Below are positions 16,212 through 24,128 of a DNA stretch of 33,152 bases, piece by piece (position 1 is the first letter of the stretch; each line of letters opens with the position of its first letter). Source of the stretch: Deltaproteobacteria bacterium. GTDB lineage: Bacteria; Desulfobacterota; RBG-13-43-22. The position numbers and the translations under genes were made by a program. The notes under the pieces were generated by a model. The model ran no database searches. It saw only the letters and a list, made by a program, of their open reading frames with translations, and was not told where the DNA came from. The stretch spans positions 1-33,152 of the forward strand of contig JACRCK010000364.1 in assembly GCA_016219065.1 (NCBI GenBank), written 5' to 3'.

Positions 16212-18915
16212 GAATGGACCAATAATAGTTGGAGTCTTGCCCTTTTTGGTGAAATTCGATATAGCGGGTAAACTTCTCCGGGAAAATGAGGTCCGTTTCC
16301 CCGCGGGGCTGTTCCCGGAACCAGTTTTCCCCGTCCCAATAAACGGGCTGATTCAGGGGAACGACCTCCTGCCAATCGCTCCCGTTCAGAGAGACACGGA
16401 CCTCCAGCCGGCGGGGAAAGTCCCGGCGGGATGATCCCAGCCTTAAACGGACTCGACTTACCTTCTCCGGGCGTCCCAGATCCAGCCGAAACCAGACCCC
16501 GGGGACCTGAGGGGTTCCGCTGGTCCAGCGGCTTTCCCTTTTCCCGTCCAAGGCCTTTCCGGCCTCCTGATTGTTGAAGTTGGAATACCCTCGCCATTCG
16601 GAGCGGGACAGGGGCCGGTATTGCTCCCTGGATCTGGTGGTATAAAAAAGCGCCAGATCTTTGAACCGGATCTCTCCATATAAATCGGGATCCAGCCGTT
16701 GCAGGACCTGGCCCAGCCCCTCCGCCTGGTCTTTACGGACCACAAACTCCGGAAACGGTAAACTGGAAAGCCGGTTCCCCTCTAGCTCCGGCAGCGGGTG
16801 AAAATCCCGGTCCGGATCGGCTTCGATCCGGTACCGGGGAGGCAGATAGGCCGCGATCCAGGGACCGGCCCATAACCGCTCGATTCCCAAAGACGGCAAC
16901 CGCTCCACCAGGTCCTCCACCTGCGGTACTTGTGCCGGAGAGGCCTCCCGGGAAGCAGGGATCGCCCGGTAGATCAGGATCTCGGCGATCTCCCAGGCAA
17001 ACCGGGTATCGGAGCCGGTCTGGACGATTTTCAGGTACCGGCCCGACTGGGGGGGGAAAACCAGCTCCAGTGCCCCTTTTTCCGGTCGGACGAACGGATG
17101 GGGCCCTGACCAGACCAGGGAATCCCAATAAGCCGGGATGGACAGCGGAATCCTCCAGTTCCGTCCATCGTCAGAAATTTCAAGGCGCAACCCCCTAGGG
17201 AGCCCTTCCCGGGTTCCGGCCAGCAGGGTAATCCGGCCCAGGTCGTTTACAACTTGCCCCAGATCCAGAACGAACGTGTCGCCCGGTTCCATGATCCGTC
17301 CCAAGTTCCAACGGGTATCCAGGTTTCGGTCGATGACCGTAGGAACTGAAACTTTCCCCCGGTTGGAATAGGCCTGCCAATTTTCGGGGGGTAGCGGAAC
17401 ATATCGATAAGGAGGCGGAGTGAAATCAAAAAATATCCAGAGGTCCCCTATTCGTTTTTTTTGATAATTCCCGCCCAGGGCGATCAGGGTGGCTTCAAAG
17501 GCAGGAGCATCTCCGGATAGCAAATAGGCCGGCCGCCGGGAACGATCCACGATCCCGGTATAGGGCGGATAGCGGTCCAGAAGGGGCTGGGCGAAAATAA
17601 TTTCTTCCCGGGCCACAAAGGTCAGGGGCACGGCTTTCCAGTAATCCGGAACATAGACGGTGCGGATTTGTTTTTCTTTTAAAAAATGAATGACGGCCTT
17701 TTCGATCGTTTTTTTCCGCTGGTATTCCCGGGCCTGCGCGGGCTGAAAAACCACCGCCACCCGGTAGGTCCCATAAGCGTTGCAGGCCAGGAAGATCCCC
17801 AGGAGGATCCAGGCCGGAATCCGCCCGAGCCTTTTTTCTTGGAGCTGAAAAAATAAAAAAGATATCGAGACGGGAATCAGTGGATAAAGGGGGACCAGGT
17901 AGCGGGTGGTATTGGCGGCTCCAAAACCGCTGAAGGAAAAAATCCAGGGATAAAAAAAGAGCAGTACCAGTAAGAGGTTCATCTCCGGAGTGAAGACCCG
18001 CTGGCCGGAAACATTCCTTCTTAGATATTTTCCCCCCAAAAGGAAGAGATAAAGGAAACCCGCCAAAACCAGCCCGTAAACCAGGGCTGAGGCCAGGGGG
18101 ATATAATACCCCCGGCCGGCAATATCGCGCACCCCCAGCAATTCGGGGAGCCGGATCGAGAAGAAGTGCTCCAACGAAACCTGAAAAGGCTCATGGACCG
18201 GATTGCCCTGCAGAAAATGCCAGGTGGCCAGCGGATGAATCGTATTGTAAATCCAGAGCGGAAGTCCCCCCAGCAGGGCGCCGGCCAACAGGATGGCCGG
18301 CACCCGGGGATCGCGGGTAAATCCTCTTTCCTTGACCAACAACAGCAGGCCGGCCGGAGCCAGGTAAAAAACGATCAAAAAATGGGTCCAGAGACCCAGA
18401 CCGCTCAACAGGCCGGTCAACAGGTAAAAGACCGGTCGCCGCTCCCCTCGCAGGATCCGGCCCACCACGATGAAGAGCAGAACCCCCAGCAGGGGGGTTT
18501 CGATGTAGGCTGAACGGGCCAGGACCGAGGTAAAGGCGAAGTACCCGGAGGGAACCGCTGCCAACAAGGCAGCGACCAGGGCCTGGGGGCGCGTAAGTAT
18601 CCGGGAGGCCAGGTGGAAAATAAAAAGAACCAGGAACAGGGAAATAAGCCCGATGGCCAGTCCCAGGGTGAACCGGCTGGCCCCGAAAAGAAGGAAAACC
18701 ACCGCTGCCAGGTAGTTCTCCAGGCTGCCGCAATATTCCTGGCCGTAAAAGAACAGCGGAAATTCCCCGAGCAGGATATGCCGGGCCATGACGCCGTTGA
18801 TGGCCTGGTCCGCATCCATGATCGGGTAAATCAGGTAAAGCCAGCGCAGCCCGGCAGCCAGCACCAGGATGAGGACCAATCCCCCAGTTACCCGGTTAAA
18901 GGAGTGATTTTCCAT
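16171..18915 (-). CDS. GT-C-like membrane protein with two discoidin (F5/8 type C)-like modules, paralog 2
   Basis: The protein has 914 aa and the same architecture as the gene that follows it. The membrane region is about 10-390. Its first loop carries D34-A-D36 and FFYGQEYCGSLENYLAA, instead of the RDE of paralog 1. Two alpha/beta plus discoidin-like modules follow (discoidin parts about 508-650 and 768-907; VIDRNLDTRWN, WEIAEILIY, ALDGKRESRWTSG, YYWSIHETEVY). The candidate catalytic acidic residues differ between the paralogs, so they may use different substrates. The likely role is transfer of a lipid-linked sugar on the outer face of the cytoplasmic membrane. A promoter with an extended -10 lies 74 bp upstream. 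Confidence 0.85.
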   Translation of the reverse strand: MENHSFNRVTGGLVLILVLAAGLRWLYLIYPIMDADQAINGVMARHILLGEFPLFFYGQEYCGSLENYLAAVVFLLFGASRFTLGLAIGLISLFLVLFIFHLASRILTRPQALVAALLAAVPSGYFAFTSVLARSAYIETPLLGVLLFIVVGRILRGERRPVFYLLTGLLSGLGLWTHFLIVFYLAPAGLLLLVKERGFTRDPRVPAILLAGALLGGLPLWIYNTIHPLATWHFLQGNPVHEPFQVSLEHFFSIRLPELLGVRDIAGRGYYIPLASALVYGLVLAGFLYLFLLGGKYLRRNVSGQRVFTPEMNLLLVLLFFYPWIFSFSGFGAANTTRYLVPLYPLIPVSISFLFFQLQEKRLGRIPAWILLGIFLACNAYGTYRVAVVFQPAQAREYQRKKTIEKAVIHFLKEKQIRTVYVPDYWKAVPLTFVAREEIIFAQPLLDRYPPYTGIVDRSRRPAYLLSGDAPAFEATLIALGGNYQKKRIGDLWIFFDFTPPPYRYVPLPPENWQAYSNRGKVSVPTVIDRNLDTRWNLGRIMEPGDTFVLDLGQVVNDLGRITLLAGTREGLPRGLRLEISDDGRNWRIPLSIPAYWDSLVWSGPHPFVRPEKGALELVFPPQSGRYLKIVQTGSDTRFAWEIAEILIYRAIPASREASPAQVPQVEDLVERLPSLGIERLWAGPWIAAYLPPRYRIEADPDRDFHPLPELEGNRLSSLPFPEFVVRKDQAEGLGQVLQRLDPDLYGEIRFKDLALFYTTRSREQYRPLSRSEWRGYSNFNNQEAGKALDGKRESRWTSGTPQVPGVWFRLDLGRPEKVSRVRLRLGSSRRDFPRRLEVRVSLNGSDWQEVVPLNQPVYWDGENWFREQPRGETDLIFPEKFTRYIEFHQKGQDSNYYWSIHETEVYKRDGGAE

Positions 18916-18988
18916 TATTACGCCTGAGAGGCCGGCCGGGATCCCTTTTTGTGTTTTTTACTGTTTGCATCCCCGGAGGAGAATCATT

Positions 18989-18997
18989 ATTATACCA
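18989..18997 (-). promoter_or_regulatory. Extended -10 promoter for the GT-C pair
   Basis: The minus strand reads TGGTATAAT, a perfect TATAAT with the TGn extension, 74 bp before the ATG at 18915. No good -35 box is visible; an A-tract lies there instead. The rest of the 213-bp gap between the divergent genes shows nothing else. Confidence 0.55.
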
Positions 18998-19128
18998 AAA
19001 GTTTTTCGCTTTTTTTTTCGAAACGGAAACCGGATGGCGCCGGCTTCACTCTTAAACGCACCGGCATATTGGCATTTCAGAAAAAAACTTTCAACCCCTT
19101 TCCGGATTGCCGCCTTGGCAGATATTCC

Positions 19129-19674
19129 ATGCCCTCTCCTGTCGCCCACATCCTGTTTGGCTTAACCAGCCTCCATCTTCTCCGGGCCGGCCTGCCGGGA
19201 CCCGGACCAAAGACCTGGGCCCTGCTGGGAATGGTCCTCCTGGCCTCGCTGGCGCCGGACCTGGATTTTTTCCCCGGCCTGATCCTGGGAGATCCCAGCC
19301 GGTATCATCAAAGCCTCTCGCATAGTCTGGGGGCAGCCTTTTTAATCGCCCTGGTCCTTGGTGGAGCCGCCCGGCTAAGGTTTCCGGAGGCAGCCTGGTG
19401 GCAGTGGAGCGGGCTGGCCCTGCTCGTTATCTTCGGTCATCTGTTCCTGGACTATTTTACCGCCGATACCCGCCCGCCCATCGGGTTTCCCTTGTTCTGG
19501 CCCTTTTCAGAACGGCGCTTCACTTACTCCCTCCCCATATTCCCCCCCCTGCTCCGGGACCCGGCGCTGCCCGATTTCTGGTCGCATAATCTTTTTACCA
19601 TGATGGTAGAGTTACTCATCCTGATCCCGCCGTGGGTCGTTTCCCGAACACTTGATCCCGGGCGGGCCAAATAA
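19129..19674 (+). CDS. Membrane-bound metal-dependent hydrolase-like protein (YdjM/DUF457 family)
   Basis: The protein has 181 aa. The ATG at 19129 is chosen because the family begins MPSPVAH; the frame is open further upstream, but that part has no family similarity. The conserved His/Asp pattern is seen as H7 (PVAH), LAPDLDFF, YHQSLSHSLG and FGHLFLDYFT, matching the putative metal ligands of this family. There are four or five membrane segments. Family members are described as predicted inner-membrane hydrolases without an established substrate. It is placed between the GT-C pair and a GT2, so a role in lipid or glycan metabolism is plausible but unproven. Confidence 0.8.
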   Translation: MPSPVAHILFGLTSLHLLRAGLPGPGPKTWALLGMVLLASLAPDLDFFPGLILGDPSRYHQSLSHSLGAAFLIALVLGGAARLRFPEAAWWQWSGLALLVIFGHLFLDYFTADTRPPIGFPLFWPFSERRFTYSLPIFPPLLRDPALPDFWSHNLFTMMVELLILIPPWVVSRTLDPGRAK

Positions 19675-19678
19675 ATCC

Positions 19679-19707
19679 TTGACATTTGGACCTCCCTGGA
19701 TCAAGAT
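19679..19707 (+). promoter_or_regulatory. Weak promoter candidate before the GT2 gene
   Basis: A perfect TTGACA (19679-19684) is followed after 17 nt by CAAGAT, a poor -10. Another possibility is TATAAG about 20 bp further on. It overlaps no gene and lies 43-71 bp before the GT2 start. Confidence 0.3.
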
Positions 19708-19749
19708 GCCTAACATCTTTTAACTATAAGAAATTGTTTTCTATTTCAG

Positions 19750-20745
19750 TTGAATGGCCAAATAGACGGGAAAGCGATCTTGAAACTATCCGTTGTCATC
19801 CCTTTATATAACGAGGTTAAAAACATCCCTCCGTTGTTGGAGGAAATTTTTCAGGCCCTCCAGCCCACGGGTTGGCCCTATGAAATCGTGGCGGTCGATG
19901 ACGGCAGTCGGGACGGGACCTTTGAACTCCTCCAAAAAGAGCTGGCCCGGTTCAAATATTTTCGACTGGTCCGTTTCCGTAAGAATTTCGGACAGACGGC
20001 CGCGATGGCCGCTGGATTTGACCAGGCAGCGGGCGAAGTCATCATTACCATGGACGGGGACCTGCAAAACGATCCGGCCGATATCCCCCGGATGGTCGAA
20101 AAAATCAACGAGGGTTTCGATATCGTCAGCGGCTGGCGGGAGAAGCGGAAAGATCCTTTTCTGACCCGCCGCTTGCCTTCCCACCTGGCCAATAAAATTA
20201 TTTCCTGGGTGACCGGAGTAAAGCTGCATGACTATGGCTGCACCTTGAAGGCCTTCAAGCAGGAAGTGGCCAAACATATCCGACTCTACGGTGAAATGCA
20301 CCGTTTTATCCCGGCCATTGCCAGTTGGATGGGCGTGGACATCGCCGAGATACCGGTCAACCATCGCCCCCGTAAATTCGGCCGATCCAAATACGGCCTT
20401 TCCCGAACCATCCGGGTTATCCTGGACCTGATAACGGTAAAATTTCTCTTGACCTACTCCACCCGCCCCATTCACGTATTCGGCTTATGGGGGATCGTTT
20501 CCGGTTTTTCCGGCTTGGCCCTGGCGCTGATTCTATCCCTGCAGCGGCTCTTCGGGGGAACGCCCCTGTCCAACCGCCCCATCCTGCTGCTGGCCATCCT
20601 GCTCATTTTTATCGGTGTTCAATTTATCAGCATCGGCCTTCTGGGAGAATTGCAGGTCCGTACCTACCATGAATCACAAAACAAACCCATCTATTTCATC
20701 AAAGAGATCGTCGAAAACGGGGACCCTGCTTCGGGGGATCGTTAG
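19750..20745 (+). CDS. Glycosyltransferase family 2, polyprenyl-phosphate sugar transferase type
   Basis: The protein has 331 aa. TTG starts at 19750 or 19780 are both possible; the second gives MKLSVVIPLYNE directly after a GACGGGA site. The GT-A catalytic domain has VVIPLYNE, VAVDDGSRDGT, the metal-binding DGD (102-104, in TMDGDLQNDP) and HDYGCTLKAF. HRPRKFGRSKYG comes near the domain end. Two C-terminal membrane helices (about 235-255 and 268-295) follow. The layout matches DPM1/ArnC/GtrB-like enzymes that make polyprenyl-phosphate sugars. Such a product is the donor expected by GT-C enzymes like those encoded at 13422-18915, so these genes may work in one pathway. Confidence 0.92.
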   Translation: MNGQIDGKAILKLSVVIPLYNEVKNIPPLLEEIFQALQPTGWPYEIVAVDDGSRDGTFELLQKELARFKYFRLVRFRKNFGQTAAMAAGFDQAAGEVIITMDGDLQNDPADIPRMVEKINEGFDIVSGWREKRKDPFLTRRLPSHLANKIISWVTGVKLHDYGCTLKAFKQEVAKHIRLYGEMHRFIPAIASWMGVDIAEIPVNHRPRKFGRSKYGLSRTIRVILDLITVKFLLTYSTRPIHVFGLWGIVSGFSGLALALILSLQRLFGGTPLSNRPILLLAILLIFIGVQFISIGLLGELQVRTYHESQNKPIYFIKEIVENGDPASGDR

Positions 20746-21184
20746 GCTCGGAGCCGGGATCGTTCTGGCTCTGGCCTTGCTAGTTTCCCCGGTCCTGCCC
20801 CAGGCAGGACCCCAGGCCAAGCCCCAGACCGGACCGGCCCTGACCTTTCAGTCCCTGCTGAGCCGGGACCTTTCCAATTTGACGCCCGACACCCGTTTTT
20901 CCTTGAACGACAAGATTCATCTCTACACGGTCTGGACGGGCCTGAGGGGCTCCCACCAGTTGGTGGTCAAATGGGTCCGCCCGGACGGTAAGGTCCAAGA
21001 AACCACCCGGTTCAAGTTTTCCGTTCCTGAAAAGGCCGAAAATTACCGGACCTGGGCCTGGCTTTCTTTCAAAAAAAGCCTGCTCAACATCACCTCGGCG
21101 GACAGCAAATTTGTCGGACCCTGGAAGGCCAGAATGTTCATGGACGATAAATTAGTGGCGGAGTACCCCTTTCAGGTGTTCTAA
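20669..21184 (+). CDS. Small exported protein, function unknown
   Basis: The protein has 171 aa if it starts at the ATG at 20669, which overlaps the GT2 gene by 77 bp. No ATG, GTG or TTG is seen between there and the signal peptide (LLRGIVRLGAGIVLALALLVSPVLPQAG). The mature part (FQSLLSRDLSNLTPDTRFSL, then VVKWVRPDGKVQETTRF and a final FMDDKLVAEYPFQVF) looks like one beta-sandwich domain, similar in pattern to Ig-like exported domains. It has no Cys after the signal, so it is not a lipoprotein. The overlap suggests translational coupling to the GT2. Confidence 0.65.
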   Translation: MNHKTNPSISSKRSSKTGTLLRGIVRLGAGIVLALALLVSPVLPQAGPQAKPQTGPALTFQSLLSRDLSNLTPDTRFSLNDKIHLYTVWTGLRGSHQLVVKWVRPDGKVQETTRFKFSVPEKAENYRTWAWLSFKKSLLNITSADSKFVGPWKARMFMDDKLVAEYPFQVF

Positions 21185-21187
21185 CAA

Positions 21188-21273
21188 CCGAGGATACTGG
21201 AGTAATGGAGTATTGGAGTATTGTTTGTAGCCATTACTCCATCACTCCATTACTCCAATACTCCGGTATTCCG
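21188..21273. repeat. Octamer inverted repeat, copy D
   Basis: It fills the gap between two convergent stops, 3 bp from each. Left arm: ACTGGAGTAATGGAGTATTG. Right arm: CACTCCATTACTCCAATACT. Its position suggests it serves as a bidirectional transcript end. Confidence 0.85.
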
Positions 21274-21276
21274 TTT

Positions 21277-22281
21277 TCACTCTTCCAGCAGGAAACGGTA
21301 TTCCTTCAGGCGGGTCAAAATCTTTTTCATGCCTCGGATCACGCACAAATGCGGTTCGGCGGGTATGCGTACCGGCAGGTCGAAGCGCTGGCTGATCCGA
21401 TCGGTCCAACCCTTCAAATAGGCCCCTCCTCCGGCCAACGTCACGCCGTTGGTGGAGACATCCGCGGCCAGTTCCGGGGTCAGCGTTTCAAAAGCGGAAT
21501 TGATCCCCCGCAGCACTTTCTGGGCCGAGGCTTCCAGAGCCGCCCGGATATCCACGGTGTTCAATTCAATTTTGCGCGGGAGATGATAAAAACGGTGAAA
21601 CCCTTTGATCTCAAATAAATAGTCCTCGATCACCGGGGCGATGGAACCGTGTTTGATCTTGATTTTTTCAGCCGTGGTCGGGCCGATACAAAAGAAATTT
21701 TTCATCTCGATCGCCTGCTGGATCGCCTGATCCATATTGTTTCCACCGACTTTGAGTGAAGTGCACTGGACCACGCCGTTCAGCGACAGGGTGGTTATTT
21801 CAGTCGTACCTCCCCCCAGGTCCACCAGGATATTCCCGTTCGGATTTTCAATGGATATATCCGCTCCCAGGGCCGCCGCCAAGGGTTCCCGGATCAGGTA
21901 TATTCTTGAAAAAGGATATAACTCCAATTGCTTGCGGTAGGCCCGGACCTCAACATCGGTTGCGCCCCAGGGCAGACAGAAAAGAACGTTGCGAACGATC
22001 CCTCGGCGGCGGCCGAGGGTCTTCTTGATCAGGCGCTGCAGGAAGACGCTGCAGACCTCAAAATCCGAGATAACCCCTCCCCTTAAAGGCTGGATGACTT
22101 CAATATGGGTCGGAACCAAGCCGTGCATCTGCTTGGCCTCTTGACCGATGGCCAGGGGAAGGTGGCTGTCCCGTTTGAGGGCGACGAAAGTGGGTTCTTG
22201 GGAATAACCATCGGTCGAGAGCAACCAGACCACCGAGTAGGTGGTGCCCAGATCAATGGCTAAATGATAAAATAAACGCAT
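21277..22281 (-). CDS. MreB-family actin-like ATPase
   Basis: The protein has 334 aa, normal for MreB. The phosphate-1 loop is D10-LGTTYS, closer to the Hsp70 form (DLGTTNS) than to the DLGTANT of canonical MreB. The rest is MreB-like: REPLAAALGA (131-140), phosphate-2 DLGGGTTEI (154-162), VGGNNMDQAI, and the adenosine loop GVTLAGGGAYLKG (279-291). MreB proteins form membrane-bound filaments that organise wall synthesis. This one lacks mreC/mreD neighbours and instead follows a J-domain gene by 86 bp on the same strand. It is probably a divergent paralog with a special role rather than the housekeeping MreB. Confidence 0.85.
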   Translation of the reverse strand: MRLFYHLAIDLGTTYSVVWLLSTDGYSQEPTFVALKRDSHLPLAIGQEAKQMHGLVPTHIEVIQPLRGGVISDFEVCSVFLQRLIKKTLGRRRGIVRNVLFCLPWGATDVEVRAYRKQLELYPFSRIYLIREPLAAALGADISIENPNGNILVDLGGGTTEITTLSLNGVVQCTSLKVGGNNMDQAIQQAIEMKNFFCIGPTTAEKIKIKHGSIAPVIEDYLFEIKGFHRFYHLPRKIELNTVDIRAALEASAQKVLRGINSAFETLTPELAADVSTNGVTLAGGGAYLKGWTDRISQRFDLPVRIPAEPHLCVIRGMKKILTRLKEYRFLLEE

Positions 22282-22339
22282 AAGGCTCTGGTTGATTCAG
22301 GTAGACTCGGGAGGGTTTTGGATGATGGATGATGCTTTC

Positions 22340-22369
22340 AGCCGGGGCAGGAGTCAAGCCTGTCCGGCT
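22340..22369 (-). other. Hairpin at the end of the dnaJ-like gene
   Basis: AGCCGG pairs with CCGGCT and, inside it, CAGG pairs with CCTG. It covers the stop codon region of the dnaJ-like gene. No T-run follows on the minus strand, so it is more likely an mRNA 3'-end or processing structure between the two genes than a full terminator. Confidence 0.45.
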
Positions 22370-23336
22370 AAAGGCCTTCCTGGGCTAATTCTTCTATCAG
22401 TTTTTTTTGACTATCAGTCAGCTTGCGCGGCAATTCCACCACCAGTTTTACCAGTTGGTCCCCTCTTTCCTTGTCGCCCAACTGCGGGAGTCCGAATCCC
22501 TTTACCCGGAGTTTGGACAACGGTTGTGTTCCGGGCGGAACCCTGACTTGCAGCGACTTCCCGTCCAAAGTGGGAACCTCCAGACTGGTCCCGAGCAGGG
22601 CCTGGGTCAGGCTGATCTTTTTTTCAACAACCAATTGATGGCCTTCGACTTTGAAAACCGGGTCCTCCAGAACTTTGATTTGAATAAACAGGTCCCCGGG
22701 AGGGCCCCCCTGGATGCCCGGCTCACCTTTCCCGGACATACGCAGTTTTTTCCCCGTGGTAATACCGGCCGGAATCTTGACGGATAACTTCTCCGTCTTT
22801 TTATCCGCTGGTAGTGTCAGGGTTTTTTCAACCCCGAAGGCCGCCTCACGGAGACCAATCGGCAATTCGTACAGGCGGTCGGCACCCTTCTGGGCCATGC
22901 CGGCTCCCTCGTAATAGGAGAAAGGGTCGCCGTACTCATATCCCCGCCCCCCGCCCGGTTGGCCATAAGAGCGGTACTGACGGCTGGCCCCGGCTCTGCC
23001 CTGCCCGGGAAAAACGCCTTCAAAGCTCCCGCCGCCCCCACCAAAACCGAATTCTCTAAAAATATTGCTGAAATCGAAACCTTTAAAGATATCTTCCTGG
23101 GTGTAGCGCTGCTGAAAACCCGAAGAACCGACGGTATCATATTGTTTTCTTTTTTCCTTGTCACTTAAGACGGCATAGGCTTCACTGAGTTCCTTGAATT
23201 TTTCTTCCGCCTTTTTATCGCCTTTGTTTCGATCGGGATGGTATTTCATGGCCAGCTTGCGGTAAGATTTCTTGATTTCTTCCTCCGAGGCCTTTTTTTC
23301 CACTCCCAGAATTTTATAGTAATCTTTTTCAGGCAT
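22368..23336 (-). CDS. DnaJ/CbpA-type J-domain co-chaperone without zinc finger
   Basis: The protein has 322 aa. The J domain is residues 4-70 with HPD at 33-35. A Gly/Phe/Tyr-rich linker follows (about 85-150, [12 protein letters not shown]), then two beta-barrel C-terminal domains (about 160-315) without the CxxCxGxG zinc repeats, which makes it a class B J protein like CbpA. It stimulates an Hsp70 ATPase and holds unfolded clients. No dnaK is in the window; the next gene encodes an actin-fold (MreB-like) ATPase. A consensus-quality sigma-70 promoter lies about 95 bp upstream. Confidence 0.93.
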   Translation of the reverse strand: MPEKDYYKILGVEKKASEEEIKKSYRKLAMKYHPDRNKGDKKAEEKFKELSEAYAVLSDKEKRKQYDTVGSSGFQQRYTQEDIFKGFDFSNIFREFGFGGGGGSFEGVFPGQGRAGASRQYRSYGQPGGGRGYEYGDPFSYYEGAGMAQKGADRLYELPIGLREAAFGVEKTLTLPADKKTEKLSVKIPAGITTGKKLRMSGKGEPGIQGGPPGDLFIQIKVLEDPVFKVEGHQLVVEKKISLTQALLGTSLEVPTLDGKSLQVRVPPGTQPLSKLRVKGFGLPQLGDKERGDQLVKLVVELPRKLTDSQKKLIEELAQEGL

Positions 23337-23430
23337 GTTATGATCCTGTTTCCCTTCGGGTCCATCCCCTTCCGGTCAGGGGCCGCTGGAGGAAGGACAA
23401 GTAAAAAACTTTCCACTTTCAATCAGTTAT

Positions 23431-23459
23431 AATATAACCTGACCGGCTTAAACTGTCAA
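23431..23459 (-). promoter_or_regulatory. Strong sigma-70-type promoter for the dnaJ-like gene
   Basis: On the minus strand: TTGACA (23459-23454), a 17-nt spacer, TATATT (23436-23431). It lies 95 bp upstream of the dnaJ-like ATG. Confidence 0.75.
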
Positions 23460-23476
23460 TTGGAATAGCGTCATGA

Positions 23477-23728
23477 AAACCTGGAAATGAAAACGAAATC
23501 CAGGCCAAGGGCGAGATTTATCCCCCCTTGATCAAGGAGGCCCTGGACCGGAAAAGGGAAGACGTGGCCTGGAGTTTCATTCGGGCCCGGGACGTGGAAG
23601 GCCGGCATGCCCGGCTGTACAAGGAAGCGCTGGGGGCCATGCTGGCCGACCGGGAACCCGTTTATCATGTTTGCCGGGTCTGCGGTTACGTCTTCGAGGG
23701 GGCACTGCCGGAGGAATGCCCGGTTTGA
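23477..23728 (+). pseudogene. Decayed rubrerythrin remnant
   Basis: The frame is open only from a stop at 23474 to a TGA at 23726. It reads NENEIQAKGEIYPPLIKEAL, then SFIRARDVEGRHARLYKEAL, then VCRVCGYVFEGALPEECPV-stop. This is the C-terminal half of a rubrerythrin, including an intact E-x2-H ligand pair and the first rubredoxin CxxC. The second CxxC is broken by TGA exactly where the last Cys (TGC) should be. The N-terminal helices are missing and no start or ribosome site is evident. The rest of the 434-bp gap between the dnaJ-like gene and the cupin holds only the dnaJ promoter and AT-rich DNA near 23751-23770. Confidence 0.8.
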
Positions 23729-23770
23729 GGGATCGGTTTATGCGGGTGGATTGATTAATTAATTATTAAT

Positions 23771-24112
23771 TCAGGGTATCAAGCCGGCCACCACTAGAAT
23801 GGTCAATTCCTCGGGACCGATGTTGGTCAATTCATGGAAAGCCCCGATCGGAATGTGAACGGCATCGCCGGGACTGACTTCCAGGCTCTCGGCATCCACC
23901 TGCATCAAACCCCGCCCCCTTTGAATGATATAGATCTCCTCCATGGGATCCCGGTGGCCGCTCAACCTTTCTCCGGGGGGCACAGCGGCATGGGCCAGGA
24001 ACATCAGGGTTTGTAGGTGCCTGGTATCCAGGACCATATGCGCCACCCCCCCTTCATGGGCTCGATAGCGGGTGGCTTTTACTTCGGGGTGGGTCAGGTT
24101 TCTGACAATCAT
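23771..24112 (-). CDS. Small cupin-domain protein
   Basis: The protein has 113 aa from the ATG at 24112, which has AGAAGG upstream and leaves a 16-bp gap after the preceding gene; the longer frame to 24169 would overlap that gene. The single cupin barrel shows the first metal motif, G-E-R-L-S-G-H-R-D-P-M-E-E-I-Y-I (the usual G-x5-H-x-H-x3,4-E has one His changed), and the second motif P-x-G-x-x-H-E-L-T-N. The fold is shared by many isomerases, dioxygenases and sugar- or amino-acid-binding proteins, and no substrate is evident. It is the last gene of the signalling group. Confidence 0.85.
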   Translation of the reverse strand: MIVRNLTHPEVKATRYRAHEGGVAHMVLDTRHLQTLMFLAHAAVPPGERLSGHRDPMEEIYIIQRGRGLMQVDAESLEVSPGDAVHIPIGAFHELTNIGPEELTILVVAGLIP

Positions 24113-24128
24113 TTTCGTCGGCCTTCTT

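Noticed and set aside
20615-20668. Earlier start for the small exported protein inside the GT2 gene
   Set aside because: It would put about 18 more residues of alternate-frame GT2 sequence before an already long pre-signal region.
5788-21273. Octamer repeats as CRISPR arrays
   Set aside because: The arms are inverted and made of 8-bp units without spacers, and no cas gene is present.
23726-23728. TGA at the last Cys of the rubrerythrin remnant as a second selenocysteine
   Set aside because: The sequence after it (GIGLCGWID-stop) does not continue the rubredoxin fold, no clear hairpin follows, and the front half of the gene is missing. Decay is the simpler reading.
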